From NCBI RefSeq assembly GCF_000315625.1, contig NW_005434605.1, positions 374,242 through 438,241 on the forward strand: 64,000 nt of DNA, given 5' to 3'. This document shows positions 63,813 to 64,000 of the stretch, piece after piece. The DNA is from Guillardia theta CCMP2712 (lineage: Eukaryota > Cryptophyceae > Pyrenomonadales > Geminigeraceae). Positions within the stretch are counted from its first letter, which is position 1, and the number at the start of each line of letters is the position of its first letter. The position numbers and the translations under genes were made by a program. The notes under the pieces are model-generated. The model was not told where the DNA came from, searched no databases, and saw only the letters and a program-made list of their open reading frames with translations.

Positions 63813-64000
63813 TGGATTTACTGGCAGAAGGTAAAAAGTGCCTCAAGCAAAACAAAGCAGGAACAAGCTAAACCTCCTGGCACACAGCGCACAGCGAGAA
63901 GCTGCACAATCACACACAAAACACACCAGCACTGCTGGCACCCAGACGCGGCATCGCCAGCCCAAGCGCGAAGCCGCGCAGACAAGCAGCCTAAGGGTCA
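63813..64000. other. Window end, no supported feature
   Basis: Mixed sequence with repeated ACACA and CAGC words (acacagcgcacagcg, cacacacaaaacacacc). Too short to assign. Confidence 0.4.

Overview
The window reads as nuclear DNA of a flagellated alga with a secondary, red-derived plastid, most likely a cryptophyte such as Guillardia theta. This is inferred, not searched. Seen directly: intron-rich protein genes with short introns (about 40-180 bp, mostly GT-AG, some GC-AG), a complete dynein-type heavy chain, and two proteins that begin with a secretory signal followed at once by phenylalanine, as cryptophyte plastid precursors do. Two assembly gaps (runs of N) and many simple repeats fit a draft eukaryotic scaffold. 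No bacterial operons, tRNA, rRNA or CRISPR array were recognised.

Layout. 1-2382: non-coding repeats (G-rich family A, GC-rich family B, AT-rich spacers). 2383-3661 (+): cysteine dioxygenase with an extra N-terminal domain. 3937-10159 (-): many-exon secretory-pathway gene with a glycosyltransferase (Kre2/Mnt1, GT15-like) core. 10935-11842 (+): ELL-associated factor (EAF). 11860-14460: B and A repeats. 14770-15273 (+): small unknown gene behind a TATA box. 15365-18208 (-): coiled-coil plus GAF-domain protein. 18320-18760: family A. 19786-21493 (+): nucleoredoxin-like protein. 21803-27110 (-): large secreted repeat protein. 27954-28864 (-): predicted plastid protein. 29040-30960: repeats. 31314-32237 (+): RING-H2 protein. 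32321-33876 (-): STN1-like telomere/CST OB-fold protein. 34256-39276 (+): VPS41 (HOPS). 40191-55348 (+): dynein-heavy-chain-like protein of about 4,885 residues. 55497-58135 (-): predicted plastid SAM methyltransferase. 58868-62266 (-): STE11/MEKK-type MAP3K. 62550-64000: repeats and one unknown reading frame.

The genes do not form one pathway. They are ordinary neighbours in a compact eukaryotic genome: convergent pairs are separated by only 84-310 bp, and the 2-3 kb spaces are filled by repeat families A and B, usually side by side.

The most notable item is the dynein-like gene. Its whole heavy-chain architecture is present, but the primary ATPase site in AAA1 has lost both Walker motifs while P-loops remain in AAA2, AAA3 and AAA4. 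That marks a non-canonical, probably non-motile dynein resembling the DNHD1 type. Also of note are the composite A/B repeats, a nucleoredoxin lacking the first active-site cysteines, a cysteine dioxygenase fused to an ABM-like domain, and recurrent GC-AG introns whose use is forced by reading frame.
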